A stretch of DNA of 13,517 nucleotides from Spirochaetales bacterium (lineage in GTDB: Bacteria; Spirochaetota; Spirochaetia; Treponematales; Rectinemataceae): the NCBI GenBank assembly GCA_015657395.1, contig JADLKI010000010.1, forward strand, positions 2,739-16,255, read 5' to 3'. A program made the position numbers and the translations under genes. Under the pieces are notes generated by a model that was given only the letters and a program-made list of their open reading frames with translations, made no database searches and was not told the DNA's origin. This document shows, piece by piece, positions 12,547-13,517 of this stretch (position 1 is its first letter; every line of letters begins with the position of its first letter).

Positions 12547-13517
12547 TCAAAAAACTGATCTGTTATGTGTCATTCCCTCGGCAAGCGGCAGGGTGATAAA
12601 GAATTCCGATCCATGCCCAAAGTCGCTGCTGGCGGAAACCCTGCCGCCGTGAGACTCGATTATAGTCTTCACTATCGCCAGTCCAAGGCCGCTGCCAGCA
12701 GGTCTTCCATTTTCCTCTGTTCTGGATTCATCGACCCGATAGAAGCGGTCGAATACGCGCCCCAGTTTCTCTGGAGGAATACCTGGCCCGTCGTCGTGGA
12801 CGCGTATGATAGCCTCATTCGCTGTAGCTTTGAGCAAAACGTGGACATGTCCTCCTGGTCCGCAGTACTTGACCGCATTCTCGATGAGATTGCCCAGGGC
12901 CCTCGCTAGGGCAGAGCTGTCGCCGTATACTTTCACCTCTGGCAGATCTGCTGCACTCAGGCTGACGCCGCGGAGACGGGCAAGAGGCCCAAAGCGTTCC
13001 AGCGCTTCCAATGCCGTGGCACCGAGATCGACAACCTCTGAGGGTCTTCCCGCGCTCCCCAGGTCTGCCTCTGCGAGCAGAAGGAGGTCTTCGACGAGCT
13101 TCGCCATGTAGGAGCACTCCGTCTTGACGACTGAGAGGCTCTGCCTGTAATCATCCGCGCGGCGTTCCGATGCCAGTGCCCGCTCAGATTCAAGAGAGAT
13201 GACCGACAGAGGCGTCCGCAGTTCATGGCCGGCGTCTGCGACGAAGCGCTTCTGCCGCTCAAATGCAGCCTCCAAGCGATCGAGCATGACATCGAACACT
13301 TCGGAGAGTTCCCCGAGCTCGTCGTGCGTATTGAGGTTGATCCTCCTCGAGAGATCGCCGTCTCCGATTGAGCGCGCCGTGCGGGCTATCTGGGCTACGG
13401 GACGCATGGCCCTGTTGGCGAGCCATATGCCGCTGAGTATGCCAATGGCCAGCATGCAGTTGACCGCGATGAGAAGAGTCGCCAAGAGTCGCCCGCGAAG
13501 GCCATAGGGGTCGAGGG
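12547..13517 (-). CDS. Sensor histidine kinase, C-terminal part (partial, cut by right window edge)
   Basis: The frame is open through the right edge; the TTG at 13485 is not a believable start because it lies in a membrane segment. Visible order: second transmembrane helix (LLATLLIAVNCMLAIGILSG), HAMP linker (ANRAMRPVAQIARTARSIGD through RRINLNTHDELGEL), and a HisKA dimerisation domain with phospho-acceptor His in DAGHELRTP (codon at 13225-13227). The ATPase domain follows with N box NLIENAVKY, G1 HDDGPGIPPE, F box VFDRFYRVDES and G2 GSGLGLAIVKTIIESHGG. The layout matches CusS/QseC-like class I kinases; the first helix and periplasmic sensor, plus any response-regulator gene, lie beyond the window. 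The stimulus is unknown. It is followed 9 bp later by a small membrane protein gene. Confidence 0.93.
   Translation of the reverse strand, partial: LDPYGLRGRLLATLLIAVNCMLAIGILSGIWLANRAMRPVAQIARTARSIGDGDLSRRINLNTHDELGELSEVFDVMLDRLEAAFERQKRFVADAGHELRTPLSVISLESERALASERRADDYRQSLSVVKTECSYMAKLVEDLLLLAEADLGSAGRPSEVVDLGATALEALERFGPLARLRGVSLSAADLPEVKVYGDSSALARALGNLIENAVKYCGPGGHVHVLLKATANEAIIRVHDDGPGIPPEKLGRVFDRFYRVDESRTEENGRPAGSGLGLAIVKTIIESHGGRVSASSDFGHGSEFFITLPLAEGMTHNRSVF

Noticed and set aside
1..13517. CRISPR arrays, tRNA or rRNA genes, and insertion sequences
   Set aside because: No regularly spaced repeats, tRNA-like cloverleaf or CCA end, rRNA-like block, or transposase motifs were seen on either strand by eye.

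Overview
The window looks like chromosome from a diderm, probably anaerobic bacterium. The solute-binding protein has a plain signal peptidase I leader rather than a lipoprotein one. The sugar genes are GC-rich, and an Fe-dependent alcohol dehydrogenase sits among them. A Synergistota- or spirochaete-like host is my guess, but the sequence alone does not settle the phylum.

Left edge (about 1-1960) is visibly more AT-rich and reads as accessory DNA. It holds the 3' end of an unrecognised plus-strand gene, a small two-helix membrane protein, a possible very short ORF, and a Phd/YefM-RelE type toxin-antitoxin pair with a clear promoter and two TGTACA operator boxes. A convergent 119-residue hypothetical gene follows. 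A hairpin plus T-tract at 1921-1960, oriented to stop plus-strand transcription, closes this part.

Centre (2020-12089, all minus strand, so read right to left) is one long catabolic locus. The order is: SorC-family regulator; ribose-type ABC importer (binding protein, double ATPase, permease); methylthioribose kinase (MtnK); class II aldolase; Fe-alcohol dehydrogenase; MtnA-like aldose-1-phosphate isomerase; OFA-type major facilitator. From the binding protein on, gaps are 0-61 bp. Together these genes encode a self-contained 'DHAP shunt'. A 5-substituted ribose (5-methylthioribose and/or 5-deoxyribose, the dead-end by-products of S-adenosylmethionine chemistry) is imported, phosphorylated at C1 and isomerised to the ribulose-1-phosphate. 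It is then cleaved to dihydroxyacetone phosphate plus a small aldehyde (methylthioacetaldehyde or acetaldehyde), and the dehydrogenase reduces the aldehyde to the alcohol. The enzymes of the linear methionine salvage route (MtnB/C/D/W/X) and any MTA phosphorylase or nucleosidase are absent here, so carbon recovery from an external sugar fits better than methionine regeneration.

Control signals are visible. A sigma70-type promoter (TTGACA, 17 bp, TATCAA) in front of the regulator is overlapped by a perfect 9-bp inverted repeat made of TGTTCA boxes. Three tandem hairpins lie between regulator and binding-protein genes, and a strong hairpin sits between the binding-protein and ATPase genes, probably setting relative expression.

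Right edge (12226-13517, minus strand) is the 3' part of a sensor histidine kinase, cut by the window end, followed closely by a small two-helix membrane protein of unknown function.
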